Of a stretch of DNA of 64,000 nt, positions 10,301-18,147 are shown one piece after another. The notes under the pieces are model-generated. The model was given only the letters and a program-made list of their open reading frames with translations. It searched no databases and was not told the origin of the DNA. Within the stretch, counting starts at the first letter, position 1, and every line of letters starts with the position of its first letter. This DNA comes from CABZJG01 sp902512685 (GTDB lineage: Bacteria > Pseudomonadota > Alphaproteobacteria > Rhodobacterales > Rhodobacteraceae). The stretch covers positions 310,001-374,000 of the forward strand of contig CP179201.1 of the NCBI GenBank assembly GCA_051201605.1, read 5' to 3'. Both the position numbers and the translations under genes were made by a program.

Positions 10301-10660
10301 CCAATCATGGTTCACGGATCTATAGAAAATGGTGCGACGGAGCAGCGCGAGCTGGAAAAGGATTTCTCCTTCGCAATTGTTGACACTGCCAACCTGACAC
10401 TTGAAACAGTGAAATTTGCTGAAGTGGGCAACGAAGCAATTTTGCGAATATTTGAACACGCCAACCGGCGAAGCACTGGCCGCATCGAGTTCGGGCTGCC
10501 AGTGGCATATGTGACCGAAACGGACTTGATGGAGCGCAACACAGGCCCATGCTACGACGTCAGTGACAATGCCGTTGAACTCACCTTTCGCCCGTTTGAG
10601 ATCAAGACTTTGAAAGTGACATTTGAACAGCACACACGCTTGGGGGGGGGTAGGACATGA
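7400..10660 (+). CDS. GH38 alpha-mannosidase
   Basis: 1086 residues, the usual size. An N-terminal beta-sandwich of about 250 residues precedes the GH38 catalytic domain: 'AFGHTHLDVAWLW' (His264, His266 and Asp268 bind zinc), 'WLPDTFGYS' with the catalytic nucleophile Asp378, and 'INQFHDILPGTS' near residue 600 with another metal ligand. C-terminal beta domains follow. No signal peptide, so it would trim imported oligomannosides in the cytoplasm. The start at ATG 7400 has CCGGAG eight bases upstream; earlier in-frame starts at 7334 and 7382 overlap or crowd the previous gene. The stop overlaps uxaC by ATGA after a run of nine G. It would release mannose from alpha-linked mannans or mixed mannose/glucuronate chains. 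Confidence 0.92.
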   Translation: MTKVTYVPKPRYENPMAERLGLGADDLKRESKLARLLEDLQGKIRTPIQGVVEWRYAEAEETGALPLPKGWNQWPILTSRSVWGTTQKHTWLVAEITIPEEARGETFAINVTSHWRTQQGSTDPQCLAYLNGRIVQAIDGNHTELVISCDAVPGEKHLVQVNAFTFDERPMVGFQTDMVLRDDRIEGLYHDLETAFEVAIQLSQTDSRRHAVLDRIERALYALDRREGNVEALKTSLPDAEKIAGEIHELAGDEMQPVVSAFGHTHLDVAWLWRIKHVRDKTARSFATALNLMEEFPKFVFMYNQSVLFNFLKQDYPELWDRVKQKVRDGQFEVDGAMWVEPDVNISSGEALVRQIMHGQQFHMEEFGISPKCVWLPDTFGYSAALPQILEKSGIEFFVTSKLSWNDTDRHPYDSFFWRGIDGSKVKSLLITTQATEAPGQKTVYNSKFTVSDILGTWKRYEPKALHDEVMICYGHGDGGGGPTRSMVQRGVRMERGIPGAPKLRMEGLRPYLERLGKKMDVHVDEFPIWNGELYLQYHRGTLTSVAKNKKNNRNAERAMRQLEFAASVASTAKGFDYPRDAIRDLWDIVLINQFHDILPGTSIASVYDDSDADYAKLFAAMQSTQGPFQAALNAICPPGDGLLRLVNFTSQKRDGELVEFPADVDISGSSIRTQSGRSAIQSITRADGSTNFVAAVADIPAMGWSAAQVVQVGKAPSTSLSVSETHLENNLVVVRFDESGEIKSVFDKTLARELIQPGKRANQLIAYEDKPQNYDAWDIDHYFEEKCWPLSNTSASIEVVETGSYRAALRIVRQYGRSHIVQVISLQDGQKQIEFDTQIDWQERQTLLKTGFPFDLNVSETRAEIQFGHVKRPSHKNTSWDQARFESSMHRWVDMSEPDFGAALLTDCKYGYDAVEQNVRLTLLKGPNMPDPDADLGVHCFRYALLLHQGAQDLSQVVRAAERFNNPIMVHGSIENGATEQRELEKDFSFAIVDTANLTLETVKFAEVGNEAILRIFEHANRRSTGRIEFGLPVAYVTETDLMERNTGPCYDVSDNAVELTFRPFEIKTLKVTFEQHTRLGGGRT

Positions 10661-12063
10661 CATTGCTCGATGAGGATCGGCTTTTTCCTTCGGATGGTCG
10701 AAGCAGGGACCTGGCCCGGGCGTTGTTCGCGACGGTACGCGATCTGCCGATCGTCAGCCCGCATGGCCACACAGACCCCCGGTGGCTTGCCGAAAACAAC
10801 CCGTTCGCAAACCCTGCGGAATTGTTTGTCACACCGGACCACTACGTATTTCGCATGCTTTTTTCTCAGGGTGTCAGGCTCGAAGATCTCGGCATCCAAA
10901 CGATTATGGGAACGGAAGATCCAGTTGATCCCAGAGAAGTATGGCGCACATTTGCTGAGCACTATTACGTCTTTCGTGGCACCCCATCGCGGCTTTGGAT
11001 CGACCATTCCTTGCAAACGGTGTTCGGGGTCGAAAAGGTTCTGTCTGCCAAAACTGCGGACGAGATATATGACAAGATAACCGATTGCCTCTTCCGACTC
11101 GAATTTCGCCCACGTGCCCTCTTTGACAAATTTGATATCGAGGTCATCGCTACGACAGAAAGCCCGCTGGACACGCTGGAGCACCACGCCCAGATCGCGT
11201 CATCCGGGTGGAATGGACGGGTTATCACCACATATCGGCCCGACGTGGTGATCGACCCGGAAAACCCCGACTTCCTTGAAAACCTCAAGGCGTTTTCCGA
11301 GACTACCGACGAAGATGCGCTGACCTGGGCGGGATATCTCAACGCGCACAGAAAGCGCCGGCGTGATTTCATCGCCCATGGCGCGACGGCGAGCGATCAT
11401 GGGCATCCATCCGCTAGAACAGAAAACCTCTCAGATAGCGCCGCTCAGGATTTGTTCGCGTCGGCTTTGCGTGATCCGGCCGACCCAAAGATTGCGGAGG
11501 CTTTCCGCGCTCAGATGTTGACCGAAATGGCGAAAATGAGCATGGACGACGGGCTGGTGATGCAAATTCATCCGGGATCGCGGCGCAACCACTCGCACTC
11601 GATCTTCAACAAATTCGGAACCGACATGGGTTTCGATATCCCAGGACGCACAAATTATGTCGAAGCCCTTGGCCCGCTTCTCGATGTGGTTGGTCACGAA
11701 CCGGATTTCACCTTGATCGTCTTCACGTTGGATGAAACCAGCTATGGTAGAGAGCTGGCGCCACTGGCCGGGGTCTACCCGGCGCTGAAACTAGGTCCCG
11801 CCTGGTGGTTCTTTGATAGCCCCGATGGAATGTGGCGTTTTCGCGAAATGATCACCGAAACCGCCGGTTTTTACAATACGGTGGGGTTTAACGATGACAC
11901 GCGTGCTTTTTGCTCTATTCCTGCCCGCCATGATGTTGCCCGCCGCGTTGATTGTGCGTATCTCGCTTCGCTTGTGACGTCCGGGCGCCTGTCTGAGACG
12001 GACGCATTCGAACTTGCCCAGGACCTGACCTACAAGCTTGCAAAAAAGGCTTATCACCTTTGA
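10657..12063 (+). CDS. uxaC: Glucuronate (uronate) isomerase
   Basis: 468 residues, matching UxaC. It converts D-glucuronate to D-fructuronate (and galacturonate to tagaturonate), the entry step of hexuronate breakdown. 'LPIVSPHGHTDPRWLAEN' carries the metal-binding histidines of this amidohydrolase-related barrel, and 'GLVMQIHPGSRRNHS' and 'WWFFDSPDGMWRFREM' are conserved family stretches. It overlaps the mannosidase upstream by ATGA and the reductase downstream by TTGA, so the three pathway enzymes UxaC, UxuB and UxuA lie in pathway order. Absence of uxaA/uxaB-type genes nearby points to glucuronate rather than galacturonate as the substrate. Confidence 0.95.
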   Translation: MTLLDEDRLFPSDGRSRDLARALFATVRDLPIVSPHGHTDPRWLAENNPFANPAELFVTPDHYVFRMLFSQGVRLEDLGIQTIMGTEDPVDPREVWRTFAEHYYVFRGTPSRLWIDHSLQTVFGVEKVLSAKTADEIYDKITDCLFRLEFRPRALFDKFDIEVIATTESPLDTLEHHAQIASSGWNGRVITTYRPDVVIDPENPDFLENLKAFSETTDEDALTWAGYLNAHRKRRRDFIAHGATASDHGHPSARTENLSDSAAQDLFASALRDPADPKIAEAFRAQMLTEMAKMSMDDGLVMQIHPGSRRNHSHSIFNKFGTDMGFDIPGRTNYVEALGPLLDVVGHEPDFTLIVFTLDETSYGRELAPLAGVYPALKLGPAWWFFDSPDGMWRFREMITETAGFYNTVGFNDDTRAFCSIPARHDVARRVDCAYLASLVTSGRLSETDAFELAQDLTYKLAKKAYHL

Positions 12064-13487
12064 CCCTGAGAAATTCAACCAGACTTTGCCGAACTGAGGC
12101 CGGTCCGAAAACCGGAATCGTCCATCTTGGGTTGGGCGCATTTTTCCGCGCCCACGGGGCGATCTACATCAAAGAAGCAATGGCGCAATCCGGCGGCGAC
12201 TGGGGCATCACCGGTGTCAGCCTAAGATCACTTGCAGTGCTCGACCGGCTTGCACCTCAGTGCTGTCTCTACTCAGCCGTCGAAATTTCTGGCCACGGCC
12301 TAAAGCAGCAGGTCATTGACGTCATCACAGACGTTTTGGTCGCGCCGGAAGGCCCAGAGGTGGTGCTTGGCGCGATGGCCTCCGAGGCCACACGGATCGT
12401 AAGTCTGACTATCACGGAAAAAGGCTATTGTCGGGGATCTGATGGCGCGGCGCTAGACCTCGACCACCCCGGCATTGCACACGATCTCAGCCACGCTCTG
12501 CCACGCACTGCGCCCGGTTTTATCGTTCGCGCGCTGGAGATCCGGCGCAAGCGCGGATTGCGCCCCTTTACTGTGCTGTCCCTGGACAATCTTCCTGCAA
12601 ACGGGCGCCTCATTCAGAAGATCGTCAACGAACTGGCGGTACATATTGATACAGAGCTTGCGCAGTGGATCAAAACCGAATGCAAGTTTCCTTCAACAAT
12701 GGTTGATCGGATTGTTCCCGCAACAACCAAAGCCATGGTCGCTCGGCTGGAAGCCGAGGCTGGCATCAATGATCCGGCAGCCGTTGTACACGAACCCTTT
12801 CGACAGTGGGTGATCGAAGACCAGTTTGTCGATGACGCGCGGCCCGATCTGAAAGCCGCAGGCGCGCAACTGGTGGATGACGTTGAACCCTTCGAGCATA
12901 TGAAGCTGCGCATGTTGAACGGCACCCATTCCGCGCTGGCTTATATCGGCAGCTTGGCGGGCTATGTCGCCGTTGCAGACGCGATGAGTGACCCTGCGAT
13001 TGCTACGTTTCTTAATGGCATGTGGTATGACGAAATTATCCCCTCGCTACGAGCACCGCCGGGCACCGACCTCGGCCAATACGCCGCCACGTTAGCCGAT
13101 CGCTATCGCAACACAGAGATCCGGCATCTGCTGGTTCAGATTGCAATGGACGGGAGTCAGAAGTTACCGCAGCGCATTCTTGATCCGCTCTTTGAAAACC
13201 TCTGTGCCGGGCGGCCATACACGAAATTACTTACCGTGGTGGCTGCTTGGTTTGCGTTTTTGCAGACCCAAACCGATGGCGCAGAGATTAACGATCCACT
13301 TGCGCAGGATCTTAGGGCGGCTCTCAGTACCCATTCAGATCATCGTCAATTGGTGGCCAATCTACTGGCAATAAACCCAGTATTTGGCAATTACCCGACG
13401 GATGAAATTGCGGATGATTTGGCCGCTCTCCTTCAGGCTCTGAATCCACAAGATACGGAAAATTCATTGGAAAAGGTGCTCTCATGA
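12060..13487 (+). CDS. uxuB: Fructuronate reductase (mannitol dehydrogenase family)
   Basis: 475 residues, long-chain mannitol-dehydrogenase family. It reduces D-fructuronate to D-mannonate with NADH. 'TGIVHLGLGAFFRAHGAIYI' is the nucleotide-binding start, and 'EHMKLRMLNGTHSALAYIG' contains the conserved lysine/asparagine/histidine active-site set. No ATG is available near the N-terminus; TTG at 12060 overlaps the uxaC stop as TTGA and follows an A-rich AAAAAGG, so a TTG start with coupled translation is likely. The next gene again overlaps by ATGA. Tagaturonate reductase (UxaB) is the close alternative, but the adjacent uxuA favours UxuB. Confidence 0.9.
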   Translation: MTLRNSTRLCRTEAGPKTGIVHLGLGAFFRAHGAIYIKEAMAQSGGDWGITGVSLRSLAVLDRLAPQCCLYSAVEISGHGLKQQVIDVITDVLVAPEGPEVVLGAMASEATRIVSLTITEKGYCRGSDGAALDLDHPGIAHDLSHALPRTAPGFIVRALEIRRKRGLRPFTVLSLDNLPANGRLIQKIVNELAVHIDTELAQWIKTECKFPSTMVDRIVPATTKAMVARLEAEAGINDPAAVVHEPFRQWVIEDQFVDDARPDLKAAGAQLVDDVEPFEHMKLRMLNGTHSALAYIGSLAGYVAVADAMSDPAIATFLNGMWYDEIIPSLRAPPGTDLGQYAATLADRYRNTEIRHLLVQIAMDGSQKLPQRILDPLFENLCAGRPYTKLLTVVAAWFAFLQTQTDGAEINDPLAQDLRAALSTHSDHRQLVANLLAINPVFGNYPTDEIADDLAALLQALNPQDTENSLEKVLS

Positions 13488-14668
13488 AAGAAACCTGGCG
13501 TTGGTATGGCGAAGATCTTGATAAGATTCAGTTATCCGAAATCCGTCAGACTGGAGCGACGGGCATTGTCACAGCGCTGCATGAAGTACCCTATGGAGAG
13601 GTCTGGAGCCGCGAAGCCATTGCGACGCGGCGTGATCAGATAACGGTAGCCGGAATGGATTGGAGCGTCTGCGAAAGCTTGCCCGTCCACGAGGATATCA
13701 AACGCGGGACTGGTAACCTGACAAAACTCTTCGCAAACTATCGCCAGTCCTTGGCAAATCTGGCGATCGAAGGCGTAAATACAATCTGCTACAACTTCAT
13801 GCCAATCCTGGACTGGACTCGCACTGACCTGTCTGCCCCAGTGGTGACTGGCGGCACGTGCTTGCGGTTTTCGGCAACCAAGATGGCGGCATTTGAAATC
13901 CACATGCTTGGGCGCAAAGAGGCCGAGTCCGACTATCCTCAGAGCGTTGTCCAAAACGCCAGAAAGTGGTTCGAAGCGTCGACCGAAGGTGACCGGACAA
14001 CCCTATTGAACGCGATCATGGCAGGGATGCCGGGCGCATTTGATCGTTATGATGTCATTGGGTTGCAACGCGCGCTGGACAGTTACCAATGCATCGGCAA
14101 GCAGGATATCCTAAAAAATTTAAAACGCTTCTTGGACGAGGTTATTCCGACAGCAGAAGACCTGGGGATGCGGCTCTGCGTCCACCCCGACGATCCCCCG
14201 CGTGACATTCTGGGCCTGCCAAGGATCGTCTCTGACGCCGAAGATATCGAATGGATCCTGTCCGCTCATGACACCACCGCCAACGGTCTGACCCTATGCA
14301 CCGGCTCGCTTGGCGCCAATCCGAACAACGACATACCCGCTATCGCACACCGCCACGCGGACCGTATCAACTTTGCCCACCTCAGAAATGTCCAAAAAGA
14401 CCCAGACGGGTCATTTGAGGAAGCAGCGCATCTTGATGGCGACACTAACATGGTTGCCGTCTGCAAGGTGCTTGTGGATGAAGAACGCTCACGCCGGTTA
14501 GCGGGGAGGAGAGATCATGAAATACCTTTCCGACCGGATCACGGCCATGATCTGTTGTCCGACATGGACCGAAAAACCTTCCCTGGCTACCCTATCATTG
14601 GCCGGATGCGCGGGCTTGCTGAAGTTCGCGGCATCCTGCATGCGCTGAACCATGATCTGAGGAGCTGA
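13484..14668 (+). CDS. uxuA: D-mannonate dehydratase
   Basis: 394 residues, the normal UxuA length. It dehydrates D-mannonate to 2-keto-3-deoxygluconate (KDG). Characteristic stretches are 'WRWYGEDLDKIQLSEIRQTGATGIVTALH' split across the first 30 residues, 'CYNFMPILDWTRTDL', 'MRLCVHPDDPPRDILGLPRIVS' with metal ligands, and 'FAHLRNVQ'. The barrel uses Mn2+ or Fe2+. It is the last intact gene of the uronate block; the kdgK relic follows after 69 bases. Mannonate would arrive from UxuB and, possibly, from oxidation of mannose. Confidence 0.95.
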   Translation: MKETWRWYGEDLDKIQLSEIRQTGATGIVTALHEVPYGEVWSREAIATRRDQITVAGMDWSVCESLPVHEDIKRGTGNLTKLFANYRQSLANLAIEGVNTICYNFMPILDWTRTDLSAPVVTGGTCLRFSATKMAAFEIHMLGRKEAESDYPQSVVQNARKWFEASTEGDRTTLLNAIMAGMPGAFDRYDVIGLQRALDSYQCIGKQDILKNLKRFLDEVIPTAEDLGMRLCVHPDDPPRDILGLPRIVSDAEDIEWILSAHDTTANGLTLCTGSLGANPNNDIPAIAHRHADRINFAHLRNVQKDPDGSFEEAAHLDGDTNMVAVCKVLVDEERSRRLAGRRDHEIPFRPDHGHDLLSDMDRKTFPGYPIIGRMRGLAEVRGILHALNHDLRS

Positions 14669-14737
14669 GCTCCCTAACGGAACTGCAGCAGGTAATCAGT
14701 GGCCAATTTGGCCAGTCTGCTCAACGAGAAGGAATGA

Positions 14738-15640
14738 ATGATGCTGAGTTTGCTTTCAATCGGTGAAGTGATGGCCGAAATCCAGAAAGTTGAAGGTGCA
14801 GACTTCAGACTTGGGTTTGCCGGCGACACCTACAACACGGCCGTCTACTGCTCGCGCGCGTTCAACGTGCCCAACCGCATTGGATATATGACGCGGATCG
14901 GAAATGATCCATTATCCAGGCCGTTCGTCCAAAATGCGCAGACTGAAGGTCTAAATACTGAATTCGTCGAGTTCAGCCAATCGCGCAATATTGGCATATA
15001 TACCGTGGAAATAGACCACGCCGGCGAACGGAGTTTCTCCTATTGGCGCCAAAACTCAGCAACTCGAGGCTTGTTCTCCTCTTCTGGCGGGATCGTCTCG
15101 ATCTCCAAGGCACAAATCACCTACCTCTCCGGGATCACGCTCGCAATTCTCGCACCAAAGGTTGGGAAAAAACTGCTCCAGGCGCTTCGCAAGCTCAAAC
15201 AGACTGGCGACTCCTCGATCGCGTTTGACTCCAACTATCGCCACCAACTATTGGAGAGCGCCTAGGTCGCGCGTGCCGTCATATCCGAGATGTGGGAGAT
15301 TTCTGACATTGCGCTCCCATCGATCGACGATGAAATGGCGTTGTTTGGCCAAGCCCGCGAAAGCGACGTTGTCGACCGATTTGCAGCAATGAACTTCAAA
15401 GCCTGCGCTATTAAACGCGGCCAGCGCGGGCTCATTTCCGTAGGGCTTGACCTCGCTGATCATCCGGACTTTCCACCCGCCCATAAAGTGATTGATACAA
15501 CCGCCGCCGGAGACAGCTTCAACGGTGCCTATCTTGCTGCCATGCTGCAAGGAAAAGACGAAGCCGAGCGCTTGCGTGCTGGGCACGAACTGGCTTCAAA
15601 AGTGGTCGGTGTTCGGGGAGGAATCGCCCCGCGGAGCTGA
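14738..15640 (+). pseudogene. kdgK: 2-keto-3-deoxygluconate kinase, interrupted by in-frame TAG
   Basis: One reading frame of 301 codons, the usual KdgK length, interrupted by a TAG at 15263-15265. Before it: 'IGEVMAEIQ', 'GFAGDTYNTAVYCSR', 'GERSFSYWRQNSATRG' and 'DSNYRHQLLESA', all PfkB/KdgK signatures. After it in the same frame: 'DIALPSIDDEMALFG' and 'TAAGDSFNGAYLA', the anion hole and catalytic Asp. A single change from CAG or GAG would create this amber codon. The start has GAGAAGGA just before a doubled ATG (14738/14741). The kinase would make KDPG from KDG, so as read the pathway stops here unless another copy, readthrough or a sequencing error rescues it. There are no other lesions, so the loss is recent or apparent. 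Confidence 0.88.
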
Positions 15641-16495
15641 AATCAGATCAAGAGCATGGAATCGAAATCTGAAGTCTATCAGATATAATCCTGCGGAACG
15701 GTCGCTTCGTTTTCCGGAAGAAAAACGCCGCTTTGCTATCACGACATTTGGTGACATATTCGCTTCCCCGTTTTTGCCAAAGTATTCCCTGTTAGCGTCG
15801 TAAGTTTCCCAGTTCCGGATATTATTTTCCCTGTTCTTCGATTAACAGGGAAATGGCCAGTAAGGCACTGTTATTGTGGTGCGATTCGGAGCCAAAACAG
15901 CTGAAAATGACCAATATCGCCTCAAAACACACATTTTTCCCTGTATTTTCCCTGTTAACAGGGAAATTGCAGCCGAGACTGGTTCTCTCGGGACTGGGCA
16001 CACAGCCACTTTTCTAACTTTAGTGCTGCATCTTGTCCTGATGATTGAACCCACTAAAAATTGCCGGAAAATTCCTAAAAAGACGCATTCCTGATATGGC
16101 GGGTTGAGCCAGAATTTTGCTGCACTGTTAAACCTCGTACTTTGGGTGTTGGCCGATTTGATCAATCTAATGATTTGAATATCTGTCAGCCGAAACCATG
16201 ACTTCATTAAACTCTAGGCGAAGCTTAGCGGTTTGTGATCTTACGTCACATGTCATGATTTGCGCTTTGAAATCTTGATAGCAGATATTTATGTGATAAG
16301 CTCACCATTATATTTTCTAGATTATTTTGTATCTTTAGTTATTCCAAAATGTTGAAGTGTAACGAGCTGGTTCTTTTTGTCAGGCAAGCTGCTTACGAAT
16401 GTATGATTGGATTTTATCGGGCAGCGCTATGCCTCAGCATGCATCGCCAACGATGATGTCCAGTCCATTTTACCGCAGCAAACGGGGGGTGAATA
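15641..16495 (+). other. Non-coding, AT-rich interval with palindromic repeats
   Basis: An 855-base stretch without a convincing gene. Frames such as the minus-strand 15842-16207 and plus-strand 15876-16094 lack ribosome sites and consist largely of translated repeat. The left third holds the TTTCCCTGTT repeat cluster described separately. The right third (about 16220-16440) is strongly AT-rich, with no hairpin terminator that I can see. It should contain the promoter of the GMC/aldehyde dehydrogenase pair, but no -35/-10 pair stands out. Confidence 0.6.
15785..15966 (+). repeat. Cluster of TTTCCCTGTT/AACAGGGAAA palindromic repeats
   Basis: Half-site TTCCCTGTTA occurs at 15785-15794. Then TTTTCCCTGTT (15825-15835) faces AACAGGGAAA (15844-15853) across eight bases. 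Then TTTTTCCCTGTA (15934-15945) is followed by the perfect 20-base palindrome TTTCCCTGTTAACAGGGAAA (15947-15966). Six half-sites in about 180 bases could be protein-binding sites or strong cruciform or RNA hairpins. I recall similar strings near mobile or repeated DNA in this bacterial group, but cannot verify that here. Confidence 0.8.
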
Positions 16496-18115
16496 ATGCG
16501 CTTTGATTTTGTAATCATAGGGGGTGGTTCGGCGGGTTCGACTATGGCATCGCGTCTGACCGAGGATCCAAATGTGAGCGTCTGCCTGTTAGAGGCGGGA
16601 GGTGAAGGCAACGGCATTCTTGTACGGGCACCGGTAGGGGCGGTTGCGATGCTGCCAGGGCGTCCCAAGATCTGCAACTGGGCATTTGAAACCGAACCGC
16701 AACCGGGTTTGAATGGACGCCGCGGCTATCAACCGCGTGGCAAAACGTTGGGCGGGTCGTCTGCGATCAATGCGATGTTGTATGTGCGCGGCCAAAAGGA
16801 AGATTATGACAACTGGGCCAATCAGGGCAACGAAGGTTGGGATTGGAACAATGTCCTTCATTATTTCAAGAAGGCCGAAAACAACGTTCGCGGCGCTGAC
16901 GATGCGCATGGTGATAGCGGTCCGTTACAGGTATCCGACCAGAAAGCGCCGCGGCCAATTTCTGAGGCCTATATTCAAGCCTGCACCGAGACCCAGCTTC
17001 ATCGAAGCAAAGATTTCAACGCCGGTGATAACGAAGGGGCAGGCTATTGGCAGACCACTGTTCACCACAGCGCCGAAAAGAACGGCGAGCGATGCTCGGC
17101 GGCCGCAGGTTATCTGTTTCCTGTGATGAACCAGCGCGCAAACCTGACTGTGATCACCCAGGCCCATGCCACACGGATTCTTTTTGAAGGCAAGCGTGCG
17201 GTCGGTGTTGCCTACCGTCAGGGTAAGCAAGACAAGCAAGTGCATGCCATCAAAGAAGTTATTCTTAGCGGCGGGGCTTTCAAGTCGCCACAGTTATTGC
17301 AGCTTTCGGGTGTTGGACGGCCAGAAGACATCACAACGCATGGTATAGAGATGGTTCATGAATTGCCCGGTGTCGGACAGAACCTGCAAGACCACCTTGA
17401 TTTCACTATGGCCTATAAAACCAAGGACACTGATAATTTCGGTATCGGGCTGCGCGGTTTTGTAAAACTGATTTCAGAAATACTCAAATGGCGCAAAGAC
17501 GGAAATTCGATGATTGCATCCACCATTTCTGAGTGTGGCAGTTTTTTCAAAACTGACCCAAACTTAGACCGTCCTGATGTGCAGAATCATTTCGTAATCG
17601 CAATTGTGGATGACCACGCGCGCAAATTACATTTCGGCTATGGTTATTCCTGTCATGTCTGCGTTCTGCGCCCCCATTCGCGAGGCGAGGTATTTTTGAA
17701 GTCGGCGGACCCGTTTGCCGCTCCGGGGATTGATCCAAGGTTCCTTTCTGATGAACGTGATTTACAAACCTTGATCCGAGGTGCCAAGATAACCCGTGCG
17801 ATGCTCGAAGCGCCGGCAATGGCCAAATACAAACACAAAGAACTTTTTGGTGTCAGCGATCATACAACCGATTCTGAGTGGGAACAGCATATCCGCAATC
17901 GCTCTGACACGGTTTATCACCCGGTGGGGACCTGCAAGATGGGACATGATGAGATGGCGGTTGTGGACAGCTCGTTGCGAGTTCACGGGATGAAAGGCCT
18001 TCGGGTCGTTGATGCCTCGATAATGCCTGCTCTTGTGTCTGGTAATACCAACGCACCCACCATCATGATCGCCGAGAAAGCGTCTGATATGATTAAAGAG
18101 TCCTATGCAAGTTGA
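16496..18115 (+). CDS. GMC family FAD-dependent alcohol oxidoreductase (choline dehydrogenase-like)
   Basis: 539 residues. 'FDFVIIGGGSAGSTMASRL' is the FAD dinucleotide-binding fold, 'RGKTLGGSSAINAMLYVRG' is GMC signature 1, 'SGGAFKSPQLLQLSGVG' is signature 2, and the C-terminal 'YHPVGTCKMG' plus 'GNTNAPTIMIAEKASDMI' contain the catalytic His/Asn pair. The enzyme oxidises a primary alcohol to an aldehyde, passing electrons to the respiratory chain or O2. It is followed after 32 bases by an aldehyde dehydrogenase, so the pair would carry alcohol to acid. Close family members act on choline, aliphatic alcohols or polyethylene-glycol-type alcohols; no betB/betI context supports choline. A GGGGGGTGA purine run precedes the ATG. 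Confidence 0.88.
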   Translation: MRFDFVIIGGGSAGSTMASRLTEDPNVSVCLLEAGGEGNGILVRAPVGAVAMLPGRPKICNWAFETEPQPGLNGRRGYQPRGKTLGGSSAINAMLYVRGQKEDYDNWANQGNEGWDWNNVLHYFKKAENNVRGADDAHGDSGPLQVSDQKAPRPISEAYIQACTETQLHRSKDFNAGDNEGAGYWQTTVHHSAEKNGERCSAAAGYLFPVMNQRANLTVITQAHATRILFEGKRAVGVAYRQGKQDKQVHAIKEVILSGGAFKSPQLLQLSGVGRPEDITTHGIEMVHELPGVGQNLQDHLDFTMAYKTKDTDNFGIGLRGFVKLISEILKWRKDGNSMIASTISECGSFFKTDPNLDRPDVQNHFVIAIVDDHARKLHFGYGYSCHVCVLRPHSRGEVFLKSADPFAAPGIDPRFLSDERDLQTLIRGAKITRAMLEAPAMAKYKHKELFGVSDHTTDSEWEQHIRNRSDTVYHPVGTCKMGHDEMAVVDSSLRVHGMKGLRVVDASIMPALVSGNTNAPTIMIAEKASDMIKESYAS

Positions 18116-18147
18116 ACATACCGAAAATTAATTGAAAGGAAAATGAT

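Noticed and set aside
15842..16207. 121-residue minus-strand protein
   Set aside because: It is read through the palindromic repeat cluster and lacks a ribosome site; such spurious frames are common in these repeats.
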